From: Chlamydiales bacterium
GTDB taxonomy: Bacteria; Chlamydiota; Chlamydiia; Chlamydiales; Criblamydiaceae
NCBI GenBank assembly: GCA_024233575.1
Contig: JACKPN010000012.1
Span: 1 to 56,443, forward strand
Direction of reading: 5' to 3'
Length of the DNA stretch: 56,443 nt
Position 1 is the first letter of the stretch, and each line of letters opens with the position of its first letter. The notes under the pieces are model-generated. The model had not been told where the DNA came from. It saw only the letters and a list, made by a program, of their open reading frames with translations, and searched no databases. Both the position numbers and the translations under genes were made by a program. Positions 16,563-25,328 of the stretch are shown one piece after another.

Positions 16563-16583
16563 TCTACGCTCTTTCAGCGTAGA
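16563..16583 (+). terminator. Hairpin after the host-attachment gene
   Basis: An 8-bp perfect stem TCTACGCT-CTTTC-AGCGTAGA begins 12 bases after the stop codon. No U-run follows directly (ACAATAATTT), so it may be a weak terminator or an mRNA end-protecting stem. Confidence 0.45.
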
Positions 16584-16633
16584 CAATAATTTGCCGAGTC
16601 TACATAAATGATCTCTCATATAGCACCGAGGTC

Positions 16634-18355
16634 ATGATGACGCTCAGTTACTTTCTTGGAAGTGCAATCGACTATTCCGCGCTGCAGCAGTCAATGGAAG
16701 CCTTGTCATTTTCTCAAGATAATGCTCCCGATCGGGATCTTTACGTCATTGCCGACCGTTGCCGTTGGGTGGTTTCTTCTGCTAAATGCACCAGTCAGAT
16801 CAACTCTTCCATAAAGTCTTTTTTTCAAGATCTAGTTTATCATTCCGCACCTGCGTTACAGCTTCTTCTTCATGCACCGAGGCTGCCGAAGCAGATTTCC
16901 CCCTTTCCCTCATGTGACGACCCCATTGTTCAGCAGGTGATCACGGTGATCAAGACAGCTCTTCCTGCACCCGACCTTCTCAGAATCAAAGTCGGCAAGT
17001 TGCAAGCTCTCGATTTTTGTTATCTGTTTTCCGTTACGGAAAACAAAGAGATATTAACCCAACGCATCTGCGCTGTTGTTGAAGAAGCCGTTTCTGACTT
17101 ACGCATCTCTGCAGAAGAAGCCTCCCTTTCACCTACCCTAATCAGTCAATCGCGGCATATCACCGTATATCCGTCGACATCATTGAAACGTCTTCAAAAG
17201 CATCTTGAAAAAAGCGGTATTCACCTCGGGTGTTTTCCTGCATACTGGCCTTGCCGCTCTTTGATTCTCAAGCTGCCCCCCGTCATTCTAGACATGCTGG
17301 AGCGATCGCATCGTAAAAAATATGAGCGTCATCTTTCCGAAAATTTAAGAAACAAGCGCTTTGTTACTCCTCTCAGTGATATTGATATTCGCTGGGAGCT
17401 TATCTGGAGGCAGCATTTTGAGGCGTTGCAATCGCATAGCTATGCTTGCGGATATATCGTTCATCGCGATCCTTTTCTTACATTCAAAGAACGTTATATT
17501 CAGAAATTGATGGTTCATTGCGCTTTTGTTTGTGGATGCGTAGATCTGCTCAGCCATGCATTTTTTCAGAGCAACCGTTCGCATGTAGTCGACCTCAATC
17601 TTCGCGGCATCGAAACTATTGACGATGATTTCGTTAACTGGCTGATCTCTCTGTTCCCTCGTCTACGCCATCTTAATCTCTGCCATTGTTCTCACGTTAG
17701 CGATAAGTATCTCAGCAATCTCATTCGCAATGCACCAACGATATTTTATCAGTCAGATTCTTCATATACGTATGTTCCCATCATCCATGGTGTTGAGGAA
17801 TCGATGCAGAATAGCGGACCCTATATTAATCTCTCTGCCTATCCTCTGAACAACAATCTTAGTGATATTCGTAGGTGGTTTCTCAAGAATAAACCCCTTG
17901 CATTGTCTAGGGAGCATCTCGATGCGATTCGCAATGATCTTGATACAGGCAAGAAAATAGAGATGAACATCCACCTTCTCTGTTATTTTTGCCAGCTTGG
18001 TGAGCCGCAGTTCATGCTTACCCGTACAATTGAGATCTTATTCCGCAATGTCCGTCTTCCTGAGTATGCCCAGCAGTTGAACGAGATCGTTCCACGCTAC
18101 TATCCCAACTTCCGTACTGTTGAGCGCCATTTCATTCAACGAGCCACGATCTACTGGTTATCAAAAATCGAAAGCCTCACGGATGACGCCTTGATCGAGC
18201 TGCAATTTTGTCTTAATTTTGTACGTAAGATCTCATGGAATTCCGAGTATGAGAAGAAACTGCAAGTTCAGTTGAAAAGGATTGAAAAGTTGAAGAATAC
18301 CCATTATAACAAAGATCTTTTAAAACTTGAATTTCAACAATGTTACCAATTGTGA
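16634..18355 (+). CDS. Leucine-rich-repeat protein, putative effector
   Basis: The 573 aa protein is largely unrecognised. Around residues 315-375 it shows cysteine-containing-type leucine-rich repeats: VVDLNLRGIETIDDDFVNWL, then LRHLNLCHCSHVSDKYLSNL. The remaining parts are alpha-helical with many Cys and His. There is no signal peptide or membrane span. In chlamydiae and legionellae such LRR proteins are often secreted and bind host proteins; that is family knowledge, not shown here. GAGG lies a few bases before the ATG. The end overlaps the next small gene by 16 bases. Confidence 0.65.
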   Translation: MMTLSYFLGSAIDYSALQQSMEALSFSQDNAPDRDLYVIADRCRWVVSSAKCTSQINSSIKSFFQDLVYHSAPALQLLLHAPRLPKQISPFPSCDDPIVQQVITVIKTALPAPDLLRIKVGKLQALDFCYLFSVTENKEILTQRICAVVEEAVSDLRISAEEASLSPTLISQSRHITVYPSTSLKRLQKHLEKSGIHLGCFPAYWPCRSLILKLPPVILDMLERSHRKKYERHLSENLRNKRFVTPLSDIDIRWELIWRQHFEALQSHSYACGYIVHRDPFLTFKERYIQKLMVHCAFVCGCVDLLSHAFFQSNRSHVVDLNLRGIETIDDDFVNWLISLFPRLRHLNLCHCSHVSDKYLSNLIRNAPTIFYQSDSSYTYVPIIHGVEESMQNSGPYINLSAYPLNNNLSDIRRWFLKNKPLALSREHLDAIRNDLDTGKKIEMNIHLLCYFCQLGEPQFMLTRTIEILFRNVRLPEYAQQLNEIVPRYYPNFRTVERHFIQRATIYWLSKIESLTDDALIELQFCLNFVRKISWNSEYEKKLQVQLKRIEKLKNTHYNKDLLKLEFQQCYQL

Positions 18356-18522
18356 AGCAGATTAAGATCTTTCAAATAACGCTCCGTTTCATTTTTTTTA
18401 TTTTCCTGGGGATTTTGGGAATTGTTATTGTGATTGCCCACACGCGGCGCAGTGGCGCTACCGGTATTAAAACTGATCAGCTGCAAAAAATCCGTTCCGA
18501 AGCACCCAAGGACCGCTCATGA
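18340..18522 (+). CDS. Small single-span membrane protein
   Basis: The 60 aa protein has one strongly hydrophobic helix at residues 13-33 (ITLRFIFFIFLGILGIVIVI) and a short, charged tail. It overlaps the preceding gene by 16 bases and the following membrane-protein gene by 4 bases (ATGA), so it is probably translated as a unit with the latter. I cannot name it. In other bacteria, DsbD_2-type proteins sit next to small cytochrome-oxidase assembly proteins, which would be one possible role. Confidence 0.5.
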   Translation: MLPIVKQIKIFQITLRFIFFIFLGILGIVIVIAHTRRSGATGIKTDQLQKIRSEAPKDRS

Positions 18523-19199
18523 CCCTGTTATTCACCATGCTGCCAATTTATTTGTTTGGGAATCTGCATTGCATAGGCATGTGCGGGCCGTTGGTGATGA
18601 TGATAGGGAAGCATCGTTTTCGATATTTTTATTTTTTTGGCCGCGCTCTTTCTTTTGCTCTTACTGGAGCGTTGGCAGGTCAGGCCGGTGCCATATTAGA
18701 AGTTATCCTCAAGAAATATCAAATTCCCGCCGTTGCCAGTCTTTTTTTCGGTGGTATCATCGTCGCGATTGGACTTTGCACCCTTTTGCGCATTCAGCTT
18801 CCCTCATCGCCCTTTATGGCTCGAGTTGGCCAATCATTATCGCTGTTGATGTTGAAGGATCAGGCTTGGCCTACTTTTCTTTTTGGATTTTTTACTGTAT
18901 TTCTTCCTTGTGGGCAGACCCTTATTGTGTTTACCGCTTGCGCACTGTCGGGGGATATGTTTGTCGGTTTAATCAACGGTTTTGCTTTTGCGCTGCTTAC
19001 GTCGCCATCGTTGTATCTTGCTATGCAGGCTCATCATCTTTTACGTTTTGGCAGGGAGCATTATCATACAGTCATGGGCATCTGTGCTCTGGCTGTCGGC
19101 ACTGTTGCTGTGTGCCGTGGCTTTGCCGAACTTGGGGTGATTCCGCATTGGATTCTCAATCCCCATTCTCCTCAGGAGTTTCATATCGTCGTCTTTTAG
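18519..19199 (+). CDS. DsbD_2/UreH-like (TauE/SafE-annotated) membrane protein
   Basis: The 226 aa polytopic protein begins with the signature GNLHCIGMCGPLVMM at residues 14-28 and has a second Cys/Pro motif, FTVFLPCGQTL, near residue 130. This is the pattern of the PF13386 group related to the DsbD/CcdA electron carriers and often labelled sulfite exporter TauE/SafE. The paired motifs suggest transfer of metal ions or reducing equivalents across the inner membrane. In many genomes it accompanies copper-oxidase maturation genes; none is visible here apart from the small membrane protein coupled upstream. Confidence 0.8.
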   Translation: MTLLFTMLPIYLFGNLHCIGMCGPLVMMIGKHRFRYFYFFGRALSFALTGALAGQAGAILEVILKKYQIPAVASLFFGGIIVAIGLCTLLRIQLPSSPFMARVGQSLSLLMLKDQAWPTFLFGFFTVFLPCGQTLIVFTACALSGDMFVGLINGFAFALLTSPSLYLAMQAHHLLRFGREHYHTVMGICALAVGTVAVCRGFAELGVIPHWILNPHSPQEFHIVVF

Positions 19200-19202
19200 T
19201 CG

Positions 19203-19664
19203 TTATACCTCCAAAACTCTCCTTATTCTCCTATGTGCGAAATAGTTTTCTATTATCGTATCGCTAGCATAGTGTCCTAGAGCGTAGCCCATTATCATGA
19301 GAAACCCTAGAGGAATAATACTCATAGCGACCACCCCACCCTTTATTCGGTGTCCTAGCCACGCACTGCAAAAAGACTCACCGAATCTTGCCTTATTCCA
19401 AAGTCCATCCTCACTCGAAGAGCAGCCATACTCCTCTATCGAGTAAAGAAAGCTTATAAATAGAATGCTTATTGCTAGCCCTGATATGCAAGCAGCGATG
19501 ATGCCGATGCAATTACCACGATCTCCTCTTGACAAACTCTCGACTCTTCCTATTGGTAGTAATGGACAATTAAAGGGTGCGTCCTGCACTTCGCTGCCGC
19601 CGTCGTGTATTTCTTCGACCGGATAAATGATTTCATTGTTGCCTGATGCCGGAATAGATGTCAT
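19203..19664 (-). CDS. Two-span membrane protein of unknown function
   Basis: Not recognised. The protein has two hydrophobic helices, about residues 51-76 (IIAACISGLAISILFISFLY) and 109-132 (GGVVAMSIIPLGFLMIMGYA), separated by about 33 residues containing two Cys. A basic tail (AHRRIRRVLEV) ends it. Two hydrophobic lobes recall chlamydial inclusion-membrane proteins, but the loop is longer than is usual for those. The start at 19664 is supported by GGAG nine bases upstream; in-frame Mets at 19679 and 19727 are alternatives. It is convergent with the upstream membrane-protein gene, 3 bases apart. Confidence 0.55.
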   Translation of the reverse strand: MTSIPASGNNEIIYPVEEIHDGGSEVQDAPFNCPLLPIGRVESLSRGDRGNCIGIIAACISGLAISILFISFLYSIEEYGCSSSEDGLWNKARFGESFCSAWLGHRIKGGVVAMSIIPLGFLMIMGYALGHYASDTIIENYFAHRRIRRVLEV

Positions 19665-19745
19665 TGCTTTGATCTCCATTGTCCATATAGAACGGTTGAT
19701 TCTCTTTTGCGTTGCGATTTTATGCAAGACAAACTAAAAAAGTGC

Positions 19746-19946
19746 GAAGTTGTTAAGGCAAAGCCTTTAACAACTTCGGTGCGCCTACGACGTCATTCGC
19801 GATGCGAATGGCGCCGTAATCACATACGCTCTATTCATGGATTTACCATCTTCGCATGAACCAAACCGGGGTTGCAAGGGGGCTTGCTCCCTTGCCCGGG
19901 AGCGCGAGGGATGGAATCCCTCGCATCCCTCGCATCCCTCGCATTT
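19746..19946. repeat. Multi-hairpin repeat cluster, second site, with a 9-bp tandem repeat
   Basis: Hairpins lie at 19746-19777 (GTTGTTAAGGC core, one mismatch), 19790-19816 (ATTCGC-GAT-GCGAAT core), 19874-19895 (GCAAGGG...CCCTTGC) and 19904-19924 (GCGAGGGAT-GGA-ATCCCTCGC, perfect). These are the modules of 4806-4990, in the same order and orientation. The unit ATCCCTCGC is then repeated three times in tandem at 19916-19942. This fills the 264-327 bp gap between the two-span gene and oppA; the rest (19947-19991) is AT-rich and probably holds the oppA promoter. Confidence 0.8.
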
Positions 19947-19991
19947 GCTTTTTTGGCTTATATAAATTATTACTAATCTAATGAGGTAATT

Positions 19992-22151
19992 ATGAATAAA
20001 GAGCCGATCGGACTATATATCTTCCGCTTCGTACTGGGGTTGGGGTTATTTGCTTTCATGTGCATGCTTTATTGGTCGTCTGTGCTGATTGAAGAAGACA
20101 TGAACGTATTGCGTTCTGATCTTGTTCGCTTGAAGAACGATCTTTTTGCGCATCGTCAGGAGACCAACAAGATCCGTGACGACGTTGTGCAGCTGTTATT
20201 GGACGAGCAGAGAAACTGGCAGCAGATGATGCGCGAAGCCATTAGCAATCAAGGTGATGGAATGAAGCCCCCATTGTTCCAGGTTTCTGGCAGGCAGGCG
20301 ACAGCGAAGCAGAAGGCCCGTCCTTATATAGATCCCACGCTGCCGAATTTATTGCATGAGGACCCTTTTTATGCTGTGACCTTGCCGCAGATGCTTGGCA
20401 AAAATTTTGTTCCGCACGGCACATTCCGTTCTGCTGTTATTGGCAAGCCCCATAATTTGCATCCTTTTAGTAACTGGAGCCATATCTCTGCGTGGATAGG
20501 GTTATGCAGTGTTTCTGTTGCGCAGCAGCAGTTCGGCAAGTATGAGACCATAGCTCCTAACATGGCCGTGAAGATGGAGCGCCGCACCAATAAAGATAGC
20601 GGGAAGCCCGAATTCTGGGTGCATTTACGTGACGGTGTTTTCTGGGAGCCTTTGGAGAAGCGTTTTTTCGATGATCAGATTGATTTGGCTCCCCATTTTT
20701 TGAGAAAGCATCCGGTTACTGCCCACGACTTTAAGTTCAATTTCGATGCCGTGATGAATCCTCATGTACAGGAGCCTGGGGCGATCGCGCTGAGAACATA
20801 CATTGGCGATATTGAAGAAATTGTCGTTGTTGACGACCTCACTTTTATTGTTCGTTGGAAGACCCAGATGGTTAACGGACGTCCGATGATGAAATACAGC
20901 GCTGCGCTGTGGACCGGTCATTTGCGCCCTTTGGCCTCTTTCGTTTATCAATACTTTTCTGACGGCAGCAAGATCGTCGATGACGATAACTATCTCACCA
21001 ATTCCATTTGGGCGCAGAACTTTGCGCAGCATTGGGCGAAGAACATCATCCCCAGCTGCGGTCCTTGGCTTTTTGATGGGATGAGCGACAGGCAGATCAA
21101 GTTCCGCCGCAACACCAATTACTACTTCCCTTTGGCTGCGCTGGGCGAAAGGATGGAGATTGCCTTTAAGAGCTCTCCCGATGCTATCTGGCAGGATTTT
21201 AAATCCAACAACCTGGATTCCTATAACTTACAACCTGACCAAGAGATCGAGCTCGAGGAGTTCCTTAACAGCAAGCAGTATATTGCTCAGGCAGACCAAG
21301 GCGCCGGCATCGAACGTTTGGATTACCTTGCCCGCAGCTACAACTATATTGGTTGGAACCAGAGCACCCCTTATTTTAGCAGTAAAAAAGTTCGACAAGC
21401 GATGACCATGGCTATTGACCGGCAGCGGATTATCGACCAGAACCTCAACGGCATGGGAATGGAGATCACCGGATCTTTTTATCGCTTTTCTCCTGCATAC
21501 GATGCGTCGATCGAGCCATGGCCATTCGATCCACAACGCGCGCAGCGCCTTCTTGAGGAAGAAGGCTGGTACGACAGCGATGGCGACGGCATCCTTGATA
21601 AGTTGATCGGTGACGAACGCGTCTCCTTTATTTTTACGCTCACCTATTATGTCAAAAATCCTATTACCAAGGCGATCTGCGAGTATATCGCTACAGCTTT
21701 GAAGGAGATCGGCATCATCTGCAATTTAAATGGTGTCGATATTGCCGATTTATCGGCTACTTTCGAAGATAAAAGCTTCGATGCTATCTACTTAGGATGG
21801 GGGCTCGGGACGCCGCCGGAAGACCCGCGTCAGCTGTGGCACTCTGAAGGCGCCAGACAGCCCGGCTCGTCGAATGCCGTTGGCTTCTCCAATAGCGAAG
21901 TCGACAGCATCATCGATGCTCTTGTCTTTGAATATGACCCCAAGAAGAGAATCCAGCTGTATCATCGTTTCGATCAGATCATCCACGACGAGCAACCGTA
22001 CACCTTCCTTTATTCGCCGAAAACGGCATTGCTCTATCGTGATTATTTGCAGAACGTGTTTATTCCTGCCGACCGCCAGGATCTTGTTCCCGGCGCCAAT
22101 GTTGCGGAGCCTGACTCGAATATTTTCTGGCTGAAGAAACAAACCAACTGA
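19992..22151 (+). CDS. oppA: Oligopeptide ABC transporter substrate-binding protein, membrane-anchored
   Basis: Binds peptides for import. The 719 aa protein has an uncleaved-looking N-terminal membrane helix (residues 9-30, lacking a lipobox), then a coiled coil at about 33-85, then a SBP family 5 domain. Family marks include NPHVQEPGAIALRTYIGDIE, VRQAMTMAIDRQRII near residue 460 and the calcium-loop-like DSDGDGILDKL near 530. Length and layout recall the Chlamydia CT480 protein. AGG lies seven bases before the ATG. It is followed 1 base later by oppB. The anchor and coiled coil would place the binding domain on a stalk at the inner membrane, which is unusual for OppA. Confidence 0.9.
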   Translation: MNKEPIGLYIFRFVLGLGLFAFMCMLYWSSVLIEEDMNVLRSDLVRLKNDLFAHRQETNKIRDDVVQLLLDEQRNWQQMMREAISNQGDGMKPPLFQVSGRQATAKQKARPYIDPTLPNLLHEDPFYAVTLPQMLGKNFVPHGTFRSAVIGKPHNLHPFSNWSHISAWIGLCSVSVAQQQFGKYETIAPNMAVKMERRTNKDSGKPEFWVHLRDGVFWEPLEKRFFDDQIDLAPHFLRKHPVTAHDFKFNFDAVMNPHVQEPGAIALRTYIGDIEEIVVVDDLTFIVRWKTQMVNGRPMMKYSAALWTGHLRPLASFVYQYFSDGSKIVDDDNYLTNSIWAQNFAQHWAKNIIPSCGPWLFDGMSDRQIKFRRNTNYYFPLAALGERMEIAFKSSPDAIWQDFKSNNLDSYNLQPDQEIELEEFLNSKQYIAQADQGAGIERLDYLARSYNYIGWNQSTPYFSSKKVRQAMTMAIDRQRIIDQNLNGMGMEITGSFYRFSPAYDASIEPWPFDPQRAQRLLEEEGWYDSDGDGILDKLIGDERVSFIFTLTYYVKNPITKAICEYIATALKEIGIICNLNGVDIADLSATFEDKSFDAIYLGWGLGTPPEDPRQLWHSEGARQPGSSNAVGFSNSEVDSIIDALVFEYDPKKRIQLYHRFDQIIHDEQPYTFLYSPKTALLYRDYLQNVFIPADRQDLVPGANVAEPDSNIFWLKKQTN

Positions 22152-22152
22152 C

Positions 22153-23655
22153 ATGCTGAACTATATTATCCGAAGATTACTTCTTCTGCCGTTGACCTTG
22201 TTCTGCATCATTCTGGTCAATTTTATCATCATCAACATGGCACCCGGCGATCCCGTGACAGTCACGGAGATCTCCCAGGAAGGCGGCGCCAGCAGGCAGG
22301 AGGATCGGACTGCTGCATTCGGCAGTGACGACCGTTATCTGCAGTTCCGCGAGCATTATGGTCTGACGCTTCCTGTCTTGTTCAACTTATGGCCGATGAC
22401 ATCGGAAGCGGAAGTGCGCGAAACGTTGTGGCAATTGGTGAACCATAAGGACTCTTCCAACGATAAAGAGAGGATGACTGTCAAAGAGTACGATGCTATG
22501 CGGATCACTTTCGGCGACAAGGCGCGTTTCATCATGCCTGAGCTTTTGACCGTCATCACTGATCCTGATGTCAAATCGGCAATACGAAGGATGGCCGTAC
22601 GCTTCTTTGTCCGCGGCGGCACACGCCAGGCGTACCTTGGTCCCAACCTCAGCGCTAGGGAGAAAGAATACAACCATAAGATCTCGCAAGACAATCAGCT
22701 GTTACGCAGCCTGATGATCGGTAAGGGTGACAGCAAAGAAGACGCCGAGCATAAGGTTGCAGCGCTTACCGCGTGGTATGCCGATAACAAGACACTCTAT
22801 GAGTTCGAGCCGACAGGTTGGCAGGAAGTCGGAATCTTTTTCTTTGAAACGCGCTTTTGCAGATATCTTAGCCGCGTGCTCACTCTCGATTTCGGAACAC
22901 TGCGCAACGACAACAACAAAACAGTGATCAGCGAAGTGACAAAACGTTTCAAATATTCGTTGACGCTGGCGCTGCTGCCGCTGTTGACCACATTTTTTCT
23001 ATGTCAGATTTTTGGTTTCTGCATGGCGATGCGACAGGGACAGTGGCCCGATTTTTCGTTAAATGTCCTGTTTCTTGTGTTGTATGCCATCCCTGTTTTC
23101 GTTGTAGCGCCGTTTTTGATCGAGAAAGTCGCCGTTGGCGGGTATTTTCCCTTCACCGACATTCCGATTCCTCTTAGTGGTTTTACCAGTCCTGAAAGCG
23201 TCTATGCCAAGCAAGTCTCATATCAGCGCCTCCTTGATGTTCTGCAGCATATCAGCCTGCCGCTGATCGCCATCATCTACGGCAGCCTTGCTGCGCAGTC
23301 GCGCCTGTCGCGCACGGCCGTCCTCGAGGTACGCCGACAGGATTATGTACGGACAGCACGAGCCAAAGGGGTGCCCAACTTCACCATCCTCTACAAGCAT
23401 ATCGGCAGGAACGCTGCCATCACCATTGTCACCTCAATCGCCGGATCGCTAGGCATTGTTCTTGGCGGCTCGTTGATCGTGGAGACGATGTTTGAGATCG
23501 ACGGCTTCGGCAAGTTTTTTTATGATGCGATTATTAACCGCGACTATAATGTGATTATGTTTTCCGCATTGGCGGGATCCTTTTTAACGCTGCTCGGATA
23601 CCTTGTTGCCGATGTAGCCTATACGCTGCTGGACCCGCGAGTAACCTTGGAATGA
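22153..23655 (+). CDS. oppB: Oligopeptide ABC transporter permease, long form
   Basis: The 500 aa inner-membrane permease has the usual first helix and N-terminal start (MLNYIIRRLLLLPLTLFCII), then a ~230-residue hydrophilic insert at about 35-265, then five helices. The EAA loop that contacts the ATPase is TARAKGVPNFTILYKHIGRN. Ordinary OppB is about 310 aa. The insert lies between the first two helices, predicted periplasmic, and might dock the stalked OppA; that is inference. It starts one base after the oppA stop and overlaps oppC by 4 bases. Confidence 0.92.
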   Translation: MLNYIIRRLLLLPLTLFCIILVNFIIINMAPGDPVTVTEISQEGGASRQEDRTAAFGSDDRYLQFREHYGLTLPVLFNLWPMTSEAEVRETLWQLVNHKDSSNDKERMTVKEYDAMRITFGDKARFIMPELLTVITDPDVKSAIRRMAVRFFVRGGTRQAYLGPNLSAREKEYNHKISQDNQLLRSLMIGKGDSKEDAEHKVAALTAWYADNKTLYEFEPTGWQEVGIFFFETRFCRYLSRVLTLDFGTLRNDNNKTVISEVTKRFKYSLTLALLPLLTTFFLCQIFGFCMAMRQGQWPDFSLNVLFLVLYAIPVFVVAPFLIEKVAVGGYFPFTDIPIPLSGFTSPESVYAKQVSYQRLLDVLQHISLPLIAIIYGSLAAQSRLSRTAVLEVRRQDYVRTARAKGVPNFTILYKHIGRNAAITIVTSIAGSLGIVLGGSLIVETMFEIDGFGKFFYDAIINRDYNVIMFSALAGSFLTLLGYLVADVAYTLLDPRVTLE

Positions 23656-25328
23656 CGATGCAGAAAAACGACAGTTATTGGCACTTTGTTTGGAGCCGGT
23701 TCAAAAAGCATAACCTTGGGGTGGCGGCTTTCGGCGTTGTTCTGCTCTTTTGTTTTGTCGGCGTCTACGCTCCGCTGTTAGCCTCTAGCAAACCGCTTGT
23801 TGTCAAATGGAACGGCGAGTGGTATTTCCCCCTGCTCGCCTATCTCTTTTATCCCGGTTTTTATACGAAGCGGCTCGATATTTTTTTCAACCTGCTGATG
23901 TTCATTCTGCCTATAGCGCTGATCGTTTTTTCTCTCTTCAAGGGACGCTGGCGGCGGGGGCTCCTTGGCGCGGTTGTACTCGCCCAGCTATCTTTGTTCA
24001 TCTATTTTGGTTTCCTTAACGGCAAAGACCCCGCTGCCAACCCTGCTCTCAACCTCGCCAGACAACAGGCAATTCAGCGACAGCTTCAGGATGCCAGCAT
24101 TGTGCCGATGCCTAGTTGGGACTTCGACCTGCAGTTCATGACCCCGTATGCCAAACTGAATGCAATCCTTAGCTACCAGCAACGCAAGCAACAGCATCAG
24201 CGGCTAATGCAGTTTGAGCAGGCTTTCCGCTCATCGGCGGAGAAGACATGGGTACAGCGTGAAATACAGGACAAACGGGCGGCACTGCTGCGCGAGGGCG
24301 TCCCCGCCGATCAGCTTCCTGACGATGAGCAGCTCAAGCAAATGATCATGCAGGAAACTCCTGTAGAAATACGCACACGTGAAACGGCGATGCCGACATT
24401 GTGGCAGATGAAGCAAGAACATGCATACCAGGAGATCGCCAGACAGAGGAAAATCATGGAAAGCAATGCTGAAGAAGGACGCGCGAACAGCCCCGCGTAC
24501 CTCCATGCAAAAGCAAAGATCGCCTACATCACGGAGAAACGCGAATGGCTGGAGAAGCAAGCTCAGTCGTTACAGTATGAGGTCATGCCCTTGCTGCGCC
24601 CTTTCCATTGGGAGGACGATGCCGGCGGCGAACAGAGCTTGAACCGTTATATCTCGTGGTGGGAGCTCACACGGATCAACAGAAAAGACATGGTCGCCGC
24701 TTTGATCTTCGGCGTCCGCATCTCTTTAGTCGTTGGCATCACGGCTGTGGCATTAGCGATGGTCATCGGTATTCCTGTGGGATCATTGGCGGGATACTAT
24801 GGCGGTACTTTTGATATTATTGTCAGCAGGATGCTGGAGATCTGGGAGTCAATGCCGACCTTCTTCATGCTGCTGCTTGTTGTGGCGATCACCCAAAGCA
24901 AGTCGATATTCCTAATCATCACCGTCATCGGTATTTTCGGTTGGACAAGTTTCAGCCGCTATATCCGCGGAGAGTTCTTCAAGCAGCGCAACCTCGCGTA
25001 TGTCGAAGCATGCCGCGCTGCCGGCTTCAGCGATGGCTACATCATCTTCAGCCATATTTTACCTAATGCGATCCCACCGGTTCTGACACTGCTGCCCTTT
25101 GCCGTAATGGCAGCGATCACCAGCGAGGCGGGTCTTTCATTCCTTGGACTCGGCGAAGAGGGTTCTTGTTCTTGGGGCGTGCTAATGGATGAGGGACGTA
25201 CCGCATTCCCGGGGGAAAGTTATCTTCTTTGGCCACCGGCGATCCTGCTGACAATTTTACTTGTAGCAATCGCACTTGTTGGCGATGCCTTGCGCGACGC
25301 GCTGGACCCTAAATCACAACTTGCTTAA
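23652..25328 (+). CDS. oppC: Oligopeptide ABC transporter permease, long form
   Basis: The 558 aa partner permease has a first helix at residues 22-42, two further hydrophobic stretches near 70-115, a long charged, Gln-rich region at about 130-330, and then the conserved permease core with GVRISLVVGITAVALAMVIG and the EAA loop EACRAAGFSDGYIIFSHILP. Standard OppC is about 300 aa, so roughly 250 residues are extra, as in Chlamydia CT478. No OppD/OppF ATPase gene follows; it must be encoded elsewhere. The 3' end overlaps the convergent phosphatase gene by 20 bases. Confidence 0.92.
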   Translation: MTMQKNDSYWHFVWSRFKKHNLGVAAFGVVLLFCFVGVYAPLLASSKPLVVKWNGEWYFPLLAYLFYPGFYTKRLDIFFNLLMFILPIALIVFSLFKGRWRRGLLGAVVLAQLSLFIYFGFLNGKDPAANPALNLARQQAIQRQLQDASIVPMPSWDFDLQFMTPYAKLNAILSYQQRKQQHQRLMQFEQAFRSSAEKTWVQREIQDKRAALLREGVPADQLPDDEQLKQMIMQETPVEIRTRETAMPTLWQMKQEHAYQEIARQRKIMESNAEEGRANSPAYLHAKAKIAYITEKREWLEKQAQSLQYEVMPLLRPFHWEDDAGGEQSLNRYISWWELTRINRKDMVAALIFGVRISLVVGITAVALAMVIGIPVGSLAGYYGGTFDIIVSRMLEIWESMPTFFMLLLVVAITQSKSIFLIITVIGIFGWTSFSRYIRGEFFKQRNLAYVEACRAAGFSDGYIIFSHILPNAIPPVLTLLPFAVMAAITSEAGLSFLGLGEEGSCSWGVLMDEGRTAFPGESYLLWPPAILLTILLVAIALVGDALRDALDPKSQLA

